Under the pieces are notes generated by a model that worked only from the letters and a program-made list of their open reading frames with translations, did not search any database and was not told the DNA's origin. Shown piece by piece: positions 35,596 to 46,400 of a DNA stretch of 64,000 nucleotides. The translations under genes and the position numbers were made by a program. Within the stretch, counting starts at the first letter, position 1. Every line of letters begins with the position of its first letter. Source of the stretch: Acanthochlamys bracteata. Taxonomy: Eukaryota; Streptophyta; Magnoliopsida; Pandanales; Velloziaceae. The stretch lies in assembly GCA_019914995.1 (NCBI GenBank), contig CM034127.1, positions 11,656,001-11,720,000 of the forward strand. Direction: 5' to 3'.

Positions 35596-36359
35596 GATCG
35601 ACGTCGTTGTAGTAGTTGTTCCAAGAAAGATTGATGTTTTGTGGATGGACTGATCTGGGTTGGATATAAGGGACGGAATTATGGCTGTCACAGGAGCAAA
35701 GATGGGTGGATATGAATTGGGCCGCTTTGCCTTTGCCTTGAGCTTATGGTTTTTCATGGTTGGAAAAGAATTAACGTATGGATCAGGAAAAATTTTCAGA
35801 CCGATGAGATTTGAGATTGAAGGCTGTTTTCTGTTGTGTGATAGTGTTGAAATTTGAATAGATACGTACTGCTCTCGTGAAGAAGGCAGGATACAAGAAA
35901 GGAATGGAATGGAAAATAATTGTTCTACGTTTAACCAATGGATGTGAGAGAGCTGTGGGCGCCGCTCCGGAAAATAGAGGCGCCTCAGTCATGAGACATG
36001 CGAGCGGCGAACGAGAATGAAGAAAATAAAATAAGTATATGTTAGATAATAAAATTTTATTATTTAACAAGCACAAAATTACTCTTATTCGTAATTATAT
36101 ATTATTGGAGAATAACAAATTTTCTATATGAAAGTAATAAAAAGTAAATTAATTTTTATTACTTTTATTATATAAAAAATTAATGAAAAACATTCTTTTA
36201 TTTTTATTATTTTTATGTATTTTCAATTCAAACACACTGTAAATTTTTTATCAATGCCACCTTTTAAATCTTCTGCAAACTCGAATTAATCGCGAGGTTC
36301 AGTCGCTCCCTCTCTCCCTCTCTCCCTCTGAGTGTGAGACCAACAAAAGCAGATCAACA
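35596..36359. promoter_or_regulatory. Divergent promoter region between the uncharacterised gene and the WPP gene
   Basis: This 0.76 kb lies between two head-to-head starts and must hold both promoters. The part nearest the WPP start carries a pyrimidine run (tctccctctctccctc, near 36311). The middle (36020-36240) is extremely AT-rich. Confidence 0.5.
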
Positions 36360-36929
36360 ATGGCGGAAGGCAGCGATGAAGAGAAGCAAAATCCACCACT
36401 AACTCGCGAAGTCGTCACGGAACGATTTCCGGCACCGGAAACCAAAGAATCTTCCCCGGCGCCACCATCCGCCGCCTTCTCTCAGCTATCATTAAGCATC
36501 TGGCCACCATCGCAACGCACTCGCGACGCTGTAATCAATCGCCTGGTAGAAACCCTATCTTCTGCTTCCTCCGTTCTCGCTAAGCGTTACGGGACTGTTT
36601 CAACCGATGAAGCCTCCTTCGCCGCCTCACGGATCGAGGCAGATTCGTTCAGTGCTGCTTCGAACAACAACACGAACGCAAACGATAATTCGATTGATGA
36701 TGGGATCGAGAGTCTGCAGATCTATTCGAGAGAGATCTCACGCCGCATGCTTGACTTCGTGAAGTCTCGTTCCGCTGATGCGAAACCAGCTGAGGAGTTG
36801 AATCCGGAACCGTCAGCTGATGATTCTTCTTCTGCTTCTGCTGTCGATTCAGCTGCCTCTGCTGCTGGTGATGGTGGTGAAGCTGTGGGAGAGGAATCGG
36901 CGCATGAATCTGAGGTTTCACAGGCTTGA
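36360..36929 (+). CDS. WPP-domain protein (MFP1 attachment factor 1-like)
   Basis: A single exon encodes 189 aa. The hallmark WPP (Trp48-Pro49-Pro50) lies in SLSIWPPSQRTRDAV, followed by NRLVETL, a conserved VLAKRYG and the helix ESLQIYSREISRRMLDFV. The C-terminus is acidic and Ser/Ala rich. WPP-domain proteins sit at the plant nuclear envelope and Golgi, share this domain with RanGAP, and bind coiled-coil WIP/WIT anchors at nuclear pores; MAF1 was found as a partner of MFP1. The length is close to the usual 120-180 aa, slightly long through the acidic tail. The first ATG was used. Which of MAF1, WPP1 or WPP2 it corresponds to is not decided. Confidence 0.92.
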   Translation: MAEGSDEEKQNPPLTREVVTERFPAPETKESSPAPPSAAFSQLSLSIWPPSQRTRDAVINRLVETLSSASSVLAKRYGTVSTDEASFAASRIEADSFSAASNNNTNANDNSIDDGIESLQIYSREISRRMLDFVKSRSADAKPAEELNPEPSADDSSSASAVDSAASAAGDGGEAVGEESAHESEVSQA

Positions 36930-39900
36930 TGTCGGTACTAATTTTCACTGAATGCATGTGGTTTTTGGCATCTTGTTGATGATCGTAGGGTAATATGGTA
37001 GACCTTGTGGTTTTGTTGATGTTATTCTGTTAGAACTGTAGTAGGGGGATGGTAACTTTGTGGCTTGAAACTTTAGTGCATGGTACTTTTCATTTGGGTA
37101 TATGGATCTCGGTTTGTCTTTAATCCGATCAACTTTACCGAAGTACTGTTTTCCTGAAAATACTAGATTTAGAAGCTGCTGGTTAGAGATTTCCTTTTTG
37201 TAGGATCTTAGTGCGGTGATTTAAGGATGGGCACTGCATTGGAAATTCTTGTGCTGCTGGGCTGTTTAGGATTTTAAAGTTTGATTGGTCTATAAAGTGA
37301 AATTTGTATGCTTTTAGGAAACCAAGGATGCTATTGGAAGTGTATTTTTGTTGTGAAATGCTCGAATATTGTATTTTGTTTGTTATTTCTAACTCCCTTT
37401 GCACCTGTTGTCAGCACATTGTTTGTTATTCTAACAGCTCAAATATGGTGCTTTATGATTGTTTTGTTTCTTATCCTTGTCCTAGACAATATACATGATC
37501 ATTTTTTCTTGTGATGGATTTCTCTTGTGGACTTTTAAATATGTTTGTGCTTAAACTATCAAATTTGTGAAGTATGCAGATAATTATATAAGGACCATAC
37601 AAGATGATTATGTTTTGCAAATTTTAAAACCCTTTCCCCCTTTATAACTAAGTTTTGGCTCCTTTTGTGTATACTAGCAATAACCATATATATAGTAAGT
37701 TGGATGCTAGTTTCTTAAGTCATATGTTTTCCCTATGCCTTAATACCCCTTGGAAGTGTAATTTTGTATATGTTTTGTAAGTCATGAATTTCCCTGGAGT
37801 TTTTGTTGGTTTGATTTGAAGGTGGAGATGCTTTGCATGGTTTTGATGATAAGTTTTTATCAAGTACATTGTTGCTTCTTGTAAATTGGACATATGTAAC
37901 TTTGCATATGCCACATTATTCCATATGCTATTTTACTAACTTCTTTAATACCCATGACGTTATAGGTTAGTGTACTCCTGTATCCGATCTTTGCACATCA
38001 ATCTCTCAAGTTTATTGTTAGTTTAGCTGTTTATCTTTAGGTTTGGTTGAAGAGTGTACATTTAGTTTTGTAATCAATGCATGATGCCTGGTGAGAAGTA
38101 ATCAAGTAAGGGCTTGCTAGGAGAATGACAGTGTTTTTTCAATAAAAGAAATTACTTGTTGATATTCTACCAGAGTCCTATTGTCCTGTATGAAGAGGCT
38201 ACTGTGTTACTCTTTATTCCATGGCACTGGTAAGTCAAGGGCAAATGGCATGATCCATTCTGGCCAATATACTTGCAAGGCCAAATACTTTTTTATTGAA
38301 ATGTTACTTGTGGCTGCAGTATAATGAAAACTTTGGATTTTTAGTTCATGTCCACTTTACAATCATGTTGAATTTTAAACATTTTCTTTAGTAAACACGA
38401 GGTATGACTGCATTTAATGTCTAGAATGTAAATTTGATCTTTGATTTTATCATGGCATTGATATTTATATGGAAAACTGATTTTCCACTTCTCTGTGTTT
38501 TCTTTCCTTACTGAACCCAATGTACATTTTGGTGCATGCAGTTGGATTTCATGAAGGTCTCTGTAAACATGTTTCGCATTTCTCATACCCAGTTTAGGCT
38601 TTGTGGAGGCATGTACTTGGCTGTGCATCTTTCTTCTTATGTGGAGTTCCTTCCAATACCCAGTGATTCGTTGGATTTCATGAGATAAAATGCTTGCCAT
38701 AACTTGGACTCTGGTATTGAAGACGATGTATATCCTGCCTTCTGTATTGAGTACCATGTAATAGTTGATCATGGACATTGGTCACCACAATCCAAGAACG
38801 TAGCCTTTTTGATTCGGTAAACAAAAAAAAAAGGTTTCAAACTTGACTTTACTAATAGGAAAAAGGTTTTTCAAAATTCTTTATTATATGGCATTTGAAT
38901 TTTAAGTATTTTGGAAATGTTGTCCCTTCAATGATTGTATTTGCCAATTAAATGTAAGCCCGACAACTTGACAATTTGCCCTTTTTATTTATTATGTCCT
39001 TGAATTTTATTTTATTTTTTTAACGAGTGAGGAACATAGGCGTGAGCACTTAATGTGTGCATTTTATTTTTATCAAAGGGAGTTTTACAGATAATTTTAT
39101 TTAGGTGATCATAATTAACTTTGTAAAAGTTAACAAGTTGATCTTTTTTTATATATATATACAATTATGCTTACGTAGGTATGCCTCTAAATGAATCGTT
39201 GCAAGTTTTTGTTCGAATCGTTAAAAGTGTTTTAGTTGTACGAAATTAATTTTCATTTCAATTTATTCTAGTTATCAAAATTTATTTTGAATTTATTTAT
39301 TATTAAATTTAGTTTTGCTGAACTTAATTTTATAAAATTTACCTTTTTATCAATTGATCACACTTTCTAATTGTGCGCACGTTTATATAATGAATATTAC
39401 GACAATCTGATTCAACCTTAATAAGTTATTTATATAGATATTACATTCAGCATTTGCCTCTACTTGATGGATAACAATGCAATGTCGAGAAGCCGCACAC
39501 ATCTTATAACTTGGGCAATGAAAAATGATGTGATCTTCTACTAGGTGCACAGATCTTATAACTCAGGAAGGCACACACATCTTAGAATTAGAAATTTTCT
39601 TCCCAGGATAAAGTGCTAGCTATATGTAGCATTTCATTTTCCTTCAAGAATCAATTTTATCTAATATTAAAATGGTAAATACATATGCTCTTAAAAGCAT
39701 TATAACAGTTATATTTAGATGACTCAGAAAGATTTATTTCCTCCTTGCATCTAAAGAACATTAGAAAGAAAAAAAAACCTAGTAAAATTGAAATTGAAAT
39801 TAAAATCAAACGAAATAAAAATCGACAAATTGTGTAAAATATAAAAACGTAGTGTTAAAAATAAAAATTAGAATATACCTCGATGACAGCAGTGAAGATC

Positions 39901-40200
39901 GAGGAGGCGAACGTCAAGGAGAGATTAGAGGAAGGCGAGATCGAGTGAGAAACGAGAAAAAAATAAAATCATTCGTAAATACAACATAATAATATAGATA
40001 AGAATAAATTTTTAAATTTTTAATGGATCCTAAATTTCTATTCTTCTCGGTTACATCTCAAGTTGAAATGTAACCGATTACTCTCCATATAAAAGTAACA
40101 AAAAAAAAAGTTTTTTTAAGTACTCTTATAAAAATTTTACTAAATTAAAATAATAAAAAATAATTATTCACTTATTTTATTGCGTAAAGAGCTATAGAGA
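36930..40200. other. Gene-poor, T-rich intergenic region
   Basis: The first few hundred bases should be the WPP 3' UTR. Beyond that I see only short open frames without family resemblance, including a 145-codon minus-strand frame at 38341-38778 with no recognisable domain. Sequence from about 38820 on is very AT-rich. Confidence 0.45.
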
Positions 40201-40204
40201 ATAC

Positions 40205-40730
40205 TCCTTACGCTTGTTGGCAGAAGATCTCTTGCGGCATGCTAACTGGCTTGAATCAAGATAGCCTAACAGCTACAAGCAAGGCTCCCATCGACCTCCT
40301 TCCTGATAGATTCAGCTGAATTTTGCTGAAAGTGGTAACGGCTATAGTTGCTTTTTCTTAAATGGAAAGGGAGAGTAGGTGCTTTCCTGATGGGTCTTTA
40401 GAGGTTGTTTGGCACTGCTTATCATAAACAGCTTTTCAATTTTTCTTCATTTTACGTTTTTCAATATATATTTTATAAATATTTAAAAAATTTATTTAAA
40501 AATTTAGATAGTGTAGAAAAATTCTACGAAGTGAGATCTTTTTATTGCATATTTTTATTATTTTTTTAAAAGTAAAAAAAATAGAATTCGTTTTTAAAAA
40601 AAATAAAAATATCCTTTATTTCAAAAAAGCTCTATTTCATAAACACTACCAAACGCCCTCTTAGAGCATGAGGGTACTACAGCTGCTCAAGTTACGGCAT
40701 TAGTTCAAAGGAGCGTTTCTTCATTACTTT
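40205..40730. repeat. Degenerate paralogue of the 47.88-48.08 kb segment, interrupted by a MITE
   Basis: Shared blocks in the same order include 'actgg..tga.tcaagat', 'taacag', 'ggctat/tgctat', 'gggagag..tgctttcc', 'gtcttta', then after the MITE 'gagcatg', 'gctgctcaa' and 'tagttcaa'. Matching blocks lie at 47899-48080. It is a direct-orientation duplicate flanking the hairpin array at its far side. Confidence 0.7.
40401..40660. mobile_element. Tourist-like MITE (PIF/Harbinger type), 260 bp
   Basis: The ends are GAGGTTGTTTGGCACTGCTTAT on the left and, reverse complemented, GAGGGCGTTTGGTAGTGTTTAT on the right, read with small mismatches as terminal inverted repeats. The element is flanked by TTA on both sides (40398-40400 and 40661-40663). 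The paralogous segment at about 48030 reads straight through 'gtctttagagcatg' with a single TTA, which fixes the insertion boundaries. The interior is AT-rich and non-coding. Confidence 0.85.
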
Positions 40731-40734
40731 TTTC

Positions 40735-40925
40735 AAAAAATAAATTTTTAAATTTTCTTTTAAATTTTTAATATATTTTTTTATAAATATTTAAAGAATT
40801 ATTTAAAATTTTTAAAATATAAAAAAATTCTACATAATAAAATATTTTATTGCTTATATTTATTATTTTTTAAAAATATTTTTTAAAAAAAGAAAAAAAA
40901 TACTAAAACTTCTGCTTTTTAGCTT
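40735..40925. mobile_element. AT-rich partial MITE of the same family
   Basis: The internal AT-rich part ('aaaaaaattctac', 'ttttattgcttatatttatt') resembles the interiors of the two neighbouring elements in the same order. Clean ends are not visible. Confidence 0.45.
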
Positions 40926-40951
40926 GCAGTATTTTGAGATTTCTAAATTAA

Positions 40952-41223
40952 GAGGCTGGTTGGGGCTGCGTTTGAAAAACAGCTTATCAGCTTTTCTCAA
41001 CTTTTCTTCATTTTACGTTTTTTAATACATATTTTTAAAGTATATAAAAAATTTATTTAAAAATTTAGAAAATATAGAAAAATTCTTCGGAGTGAGATTT
41101 TTTTATTGCATATTTTTATTATTTTTTTGGAAGTAAAAAAAATAAAGCTCATTTTTTAAAAAAGATAAAAATATTTTCTATTTCAGAAGAGCTCTATTTC
41201 ATAAGCACTCCCAAACGCTCCCC
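40952..41223. mobile_element. Second Tourist-like MITE copy
   Basis: About 270 bp aligns along its length with the 40401-40660 element: 'cagcttatcagcttttctca', 'ttcttcattttacgtttttt', 'gagctctatttcataagcac' and 'ccaaacgctc'. Terminal inverted repeats are degraded (GAGGCTGGTTGGGG against GGGGAGCGTTTGGG). The target duplication is not clear. Confidence 0.7.
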
Positions 41224-41903
41224 GAAACTTTTCGTTGAAAGTTATGTAGTTAGTTTTTTAATTAATTTATTCAGATGGGCAAAATATTTCAATCCTTCAC
41301 TGATGATATTTAGACAAAAAATCTGACAGTTTTGTTAATTTTGGCAAACATGATAATGTATGTATAATTTAATTTATCATGTGTATGAAGAAGCCAACGT
41401 AATTATTTGTAGCATATTTATTTTAAGATAAATATAATTTTTTTAAAAATAAATTTAAAGTAATAAAATATTAAAAATATTTATAAAAGTAAATATTTAT
41501 ATTTATAGTATATTAAAATTTTAAAAATTAATTTTTGATAATTATTTTAAATTTTTTGTATGAAATATAAGTTTGAAAAAAATAAATTTGATGGGTTGAT
41601 AAATAGAGCTCTAGAGATCCTTTTTTGCGAGAATATTGGTTGGGGTCGAGTGGTTGCAAGGAGATGCTCATGGAACCGATAACCGATTGTTATTGATCTA
41701 TTTGCAAAATAATTTTAAGGGAAATTATTTTGGACTGTATATGCAAAATAAAACTTTCCAAACCAACTAATTATTAGATTGAACTTGGAAAACATATTAT
41801 ATAATTATATTTTAATTAATTAAATTGGAAAGTTTCGAAAACGCGTCTTGCCTGCTCAACTTGTACGCCACTGATCACCGAGTCCAGCTAGAAAACCCCA
41901 ACG
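41224..41903. other. AT-rich region upstream of the hairpin array promoter
   Basis: No gene is seen. Very AT-rich to about 41600, then more mixed sequence leading into a core promoter. Confidence 0.4.
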
Positions 41904-41913
41904 CCTATAAATT
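41904..41913 (+). promoter_or_regulatory. Strong TATA box upstream of the repeat array
   Basis: CTATAAATT is followed by a CT-rich initiator-like stretch about 30 bp downstream. No protein-coding frame follows. The next organised feature on this strand is the foldback array from about 42790. It is therefore a candidate promoter for a long non-coding transcript through the array. Confidence 0.5.
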
Positions 41914-41934
41914 CCTCCTCCCTTTCTCTCATAT

Positions 41935-42789
41935 CTCTGAAACTTTATTTGTTATTTTATGACCGAAATATTCAGAGAGAGATTGTTGGAGATCGGCAAA
42001 ATTTAGAGCTCCGCGACAGCTTTTGAATTTGTTTCAAGCGAGTTCACTGCTTGAATCGCACAGATCTCTTCTCTTGAGTTAGTAATTTCTTCTCGTGGTG
42101 ATGGATCTGTTTATGGTTCTTATTTTTCATTGTCGTTATGGTTATTAATTTGTTGTTGTGATGTGTTGTTGTATAATTTTTTGTTTTATTTCCTTCTCGG
42201 ATTGATATATAGTTCAACATTGACAATTAGTTTGAATCTGATGCTTGATTCTTGATCGTAATGCTAACTCAAACTAAAGCTTGCGGTGAAATTCTAGTTT
42301 TCAATCCTTGTGCAGATTGGAACTTCCTCTCTGCATACTATGCTGAGTGAATTAATTGTATTTAGAAGTGTTCTGTTCTGCATTGTCGTGTAATGTTTGA
42401 TGGTTTCATGGTAGTTTGGATCTCCTGTATGGATCTCTGCTTAAGATTATTGTTCTTCACAAGCCAGCTTGTAGATTGATAGTCTCCAAGTTGCTTGTTT
42501 GGGTTGCATGGTAATATCATAGTGAATCGTATGCTCTTTTTTTTGTGGCTGATATTTTGGTATTTGCTGATTGCTTGGTGATGTATTCTCTGTAAGTTGC
42601 TCGTCTTGGAAATTGGTGTGGATGAAGGTGTTTCATGTCGCTTATTTCTTTGAAGATAGTTTTTGTTATCAGTTGGATCTGGGTCTGGTGTGGATGTGAA
42701 ATTGTGCATTTGGTTTAAATTTTGTTTGTTATTGATAATCTTTTATCTATGTGCATAATGATATTGTTTTGATTATCTTTAGTTACATT
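41935..42789 (+). ncRNA. Candidate 5' part of a non-coding transcript
   Basis: This is mixed-composition sequence after the TATA box, with no long plus-strand ORF. GT and AG signals are present but no unique splice pattern can be chosen. It is called only because a good core promoter precedes it and a structured array follows it. Confidence 0.3.
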
Positions 42790-42900
42790 CAAGCATGGTG
42801 ACTCATGATCATATGTTGCTGCAAAATTTTTTTTTTTACATAAATCATGATATTCGCTATTTGTTTGAAGTTTTTATCATCTCCAGGAACTTTTTTTAAA

Positions 42901-43074
42901 GTGATATGATGGTCACCTTGCAATGTATTCGTTCTTGTACTCATTTCTTTGATATATTGTTGGCATGGGTTGAGACACAACCCCTATGGATGGATTTTGC
43001 AGATGAATGGTGGATTTAGAAAGAAAAAGAGTACAAAAAGAATACATGAGGAGCTGGCCATAGTATTAGTGTAT
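42901..43074 (+). ncRNA. Foldback 1, unit 1 (candidate hairpin RNA)
   Basis: The 5' arm (42901-42953) and 3' arm (43015-43073) are complementary over about 50 nt with scattered mismatches; 'tgtattcgttcttgtactc' faces 'gagtacaaaaagaatacat'. The same structure recurs at 43545-43710, 44071-44240, 44741-44901, 45393-45561, 46055-46220 and, partly, 46729-46863. Confidence 0.5.
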
Positions 43075-43239
43075 TCGTTCCTCATTTTTTTTAATGTTCT
43101 GTTTGCATTGAAGGTTTTTTCTTACATTCTTTCAAGGTTTTCAGTTGAAACATATTCTCAGTAAACTTCATTTTAACTTTTTTTGGTCATTAATAATCTT
43201 AAATTTACTTTGCATATGATATTGTCTTGATGTTATGTG

Positions 43240-43442
43240 ATACGTTTCGAGGACGTGACCTATGTCAAAGAGGATGCCATGCATAGTAGTCGAGGAATGA
43301 TCACTGGTAACATTAGTTATCCGAAAGTGGTCGGTTTATTTGGTGGGGCTGTCATACTAATGTAATGCCATACTTTATATGTGCTGCAATTTGCTTTTAC
43401 ATAAACCATGATCCTCTATTTGTTTAAAGTTTTTATCATCTC
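43240..43442 (+). ncRNA. Foldback 2, unit 1 (candidate hairpin RNA)
   Basis: The 5' arm (about 43249-43312) pairs imperfectly with the 3' arm (about 43348-43420). The same structure recurs at 43853-44050, 44399-44612, 45064-45280, 45729-45945, 46385-46600 and 47293-47500. The block 'gtcataccaatgaaatgcca' in the 3' arm is the best kept across copies. It is the first place to look for a mature small RNA, although I do not recognise it as a known miRNA. Confidence 0.5.
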
Positions 43443-46400
43443 AAGGCATACCAATGTATGTCATTTGTTTTGTTTTGCTTCTTTTTGGCATGGGTTCCGT
43501 ATTCATTTTTTTAATTATTAATTTTTTGTAAATTTTATTTGAAAGTGATATTCTGGTTACCTCCTTTCGTTTTTGTACCCATTTCTTTGATATATTGTTG
43601 GCATGGGATGAGATAACCCCTCCTGATGGGTTTTGCGGATGAATGGTGGATTTAGAAAGAAAAAGGGTACAAAGAGAAATACATGAGGAGCTGGTCATAG
43701 TATTACTGTATCTATTTGATCTGTTTTTTAGTTCTCTTCCCATTGGAGATTTTTTCTTACATTCTTTGAAGACTTTATTTATTTAGTTCTCAGTAATTTT
43801 GCATCACTTACAATTTTAAGTTTTATTTGCATATGTTGTTGTCTTGATCTTTATGTGATGCTTTTTAAGAATGTGACATATGTCGAAGAGGATGCCATGC
43901 ATTATAGTAGAGGCATAATCATTGGTACGACTAGGTGTTTGAAAGCGGTCAATTTATTTGGTGGGGCTATCATACCAATGAAATGCCATACTTTATGTGT
44001 GCTGCAATTTTCTTTTACATAAATCATGATAGTCGCTATTTGTTTGAAGTAAGAAACTTTTATTTAAAATGTGATACTATGGACACCTCCCTACGTATTC
44101 GCTCTTGTACCCATTTCATCGATATATTGTTGGCATGAGGTGAAATACACCCCCTGGAATGGGTTTTTGCGAATGACTGGTGGATTAGAAAAGAAAAGGT
44201 ACAAAAAAGAAAACATGAGGAGCTGGTCATAGTATTAATGTATTCGTTCCTCAATTTTTGAAGTTCTCTTTCCATTGGAAAATTTTCTTTACATTCTTTC
44301 AAGGTTTTCAGTTGAAAAATATTGTCAGTAACTTCATTTAACTATTTTTTTTCATTAATAATCTAAAATTTACATTGCATATGGTGTTGTGTTGATGTTT
44401 ATGTGATGCTTTCGAGGACGTGTCTTATGTCAAAGTGGATGCCATGCATTATAGTAGAGGCATGATCACAGATAAAATTAGGTGCCCAAAAGTGGTCGGC
44501 TTATTTTGGTGGGGCTGTCATACCAACGAAATGCCATACTTCATGTGCGCTGCAATTTGCTTCCACATAAATCATAATCCGCTGTTTGTTTGAAGCTTGT
44601 TAGCATCTCAAGGCATTTTTTTTGGTTTGCACTTTACATGTTAATTTCTGATTATTGTAACAACCTTCTTTTGCTTCGTTTTGGCATGGAATCAATATTC
44701 AATTTTTTTAATTATTAATGTTTTATTAATTTTATTTGAAAGTGATATCTGGTTACGTCCTTTCGTTCTTATACCCATTTCTTTCATATATTGTTGGCAT
44801 GGGGTGAGAAACAACCTCTCCAGATGGATTTTGCGAATGGTGGATTTAGAAAGAAAAAGGGTACAAAAAGGAATACCTGACGAGCTGGCTATAGTATTAC
44901 TGTATCTATTGATCTGTTTTTGAGTTCTCTTCCCGTTGGAGATTTTTCTTACATTTTTTTAAGGCTTTATTTATTCAGTTGAAACATATTTTCATTACTT
45001 TGCTTAACTTTTTGCGTCACTTACAATTTTAAGTTTTATTTGAATATGATGTTGTCTTGATATTTATGTGATGCATTTTAAGGATGTGACATATGTCGAA
45101 GAGGATGTCATGTGTTATAGTAGAGGCATGATCACTGGTAAGATTAGGTGTCTGAAAGCGGTCGATTTATTTGGTGGGGCTGTCATACCAATGAAATGTC
45201 ATACTCTATGTGTGCTGTAATTTTCTTTTACATAAATCATGATATTCGCTATTTGTTTGAAAATTTATCATCTCCAGGCACTTTTTTTTTATTAGTAGGT
45301 TACATGTTTATTTCTTAGTATTGGAACCATCCTAATTTTGCTTCGTTTTGGACTGGTGTCTATATTCATATTTTTAAAAAAAGTTATTTTGAGGTGATAC
45401 TATGTAACCTCCTTATGTATTCGTTCTTGTACACATTTTCTTGATATATTCTTGGCATGGGGTGAGACACACCCCCTCATGATGAATTTTTGCGGATGAG
45501 TGTTCGATTTAGAAAGGAAAAGGTACAAAGAGGAAAACATGAGGAACTGGTCATAGTATTAGTGTATCATTCCTCATTTTTGTTAGTTCTCTTTCCATTA
45601 GAGATTTTTCCTTACATTCTTTTAAGGTTTTATTTATTCAGTTGAAACATATTCTCTGTAAACTTTGTGTAACTTTTTTCGTCATTAATAATTTAAAATT
45701 TTATTTGCATATGATATTGTGTTGGTGTTTATGTGATGCTTTTCTTAACGTGATTTATGTCAAAGAGGATGCCATGCATTGTAGTAGAGGCATGATCACC
45801 GGTAAAACTACATGCGCGGAAGTGGTCTGTTTATATGATGGAGCTGTCATACCAATGAAATGTCATGCTTCGTGTGTGCTGCAGTTTTCTTTTACGTAAG
45901 TCATGATATCTGTTTTTGTTTGAAGCTTTTATCATCTCCGGGGTTTTTTTTTTTTTAGGTTACATGATTATTTCTTAGCATTGAAACGTTCTTGTTTTGC
46001 TTCTTTTTGGTATGGGATCTATATTCAGTTCTTTTTTATTAATTTTTTTTGTAGGTGATACTCTGGTTACCTCGTGTGTTCTTTTCTTTTTACCCATTTC
46101 TTTGCTATATTGTTGTCATGGGATGAAACAACTCCTTGGGATGAGTTTTTGCGGATGAATGGTTAAAAAGAAAGGTGGGTACATAAAAGAATACATGAGC
46201 AGCTGGCCTTATTGTAGTGTATTTAATTTTCTGTTTTTGAGTCATCTTCCCATTCGATCTTTCCTTACATTCTTTCACGCTTTAATTTTCTCAGTTGAAA
46301 GATATTCTCAGTAAACTTCGTTGAACTTTTTTGTGTCATTAATAATTTCAAATTTTATTTGCATATGATGTTCTATTGATGCTTTTGTGATGCTTTTCGA

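Noticed and set aside
38341..38778. 145-codon minus-strand ORF downstream of the WPP gene
   Set aside because: No domain, no start or splice context, and composition like random T-rich antisense sequence.
42044..42226. Minus-strand ORFs in the array and its leader, rich in Asn, Lys and His
   Set aside because: Composition follows from T-rich plus-strand sequence; no family resemblance and no conservation across units.
43240..43442. Box C/D or H/ACA snoRNA cluster as an explanation for the array
   Set aside because: 'gtgatgc' and 'ctga'-like strings occur, but not at consistent C/D spacing with terminal stems in all copies, and the long arm pairing is not snoRNA-like.
45642..45899. Repeated short ORFs in the foldback array, such as an 85-codon frame here and related frames at 43935-44138 and 44681-44923
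   Set aside because: The frame is not kept between units: stops and indels differ copy by copy, and the similarity between units is explained by the nucleotide repeat and its pairing arms.
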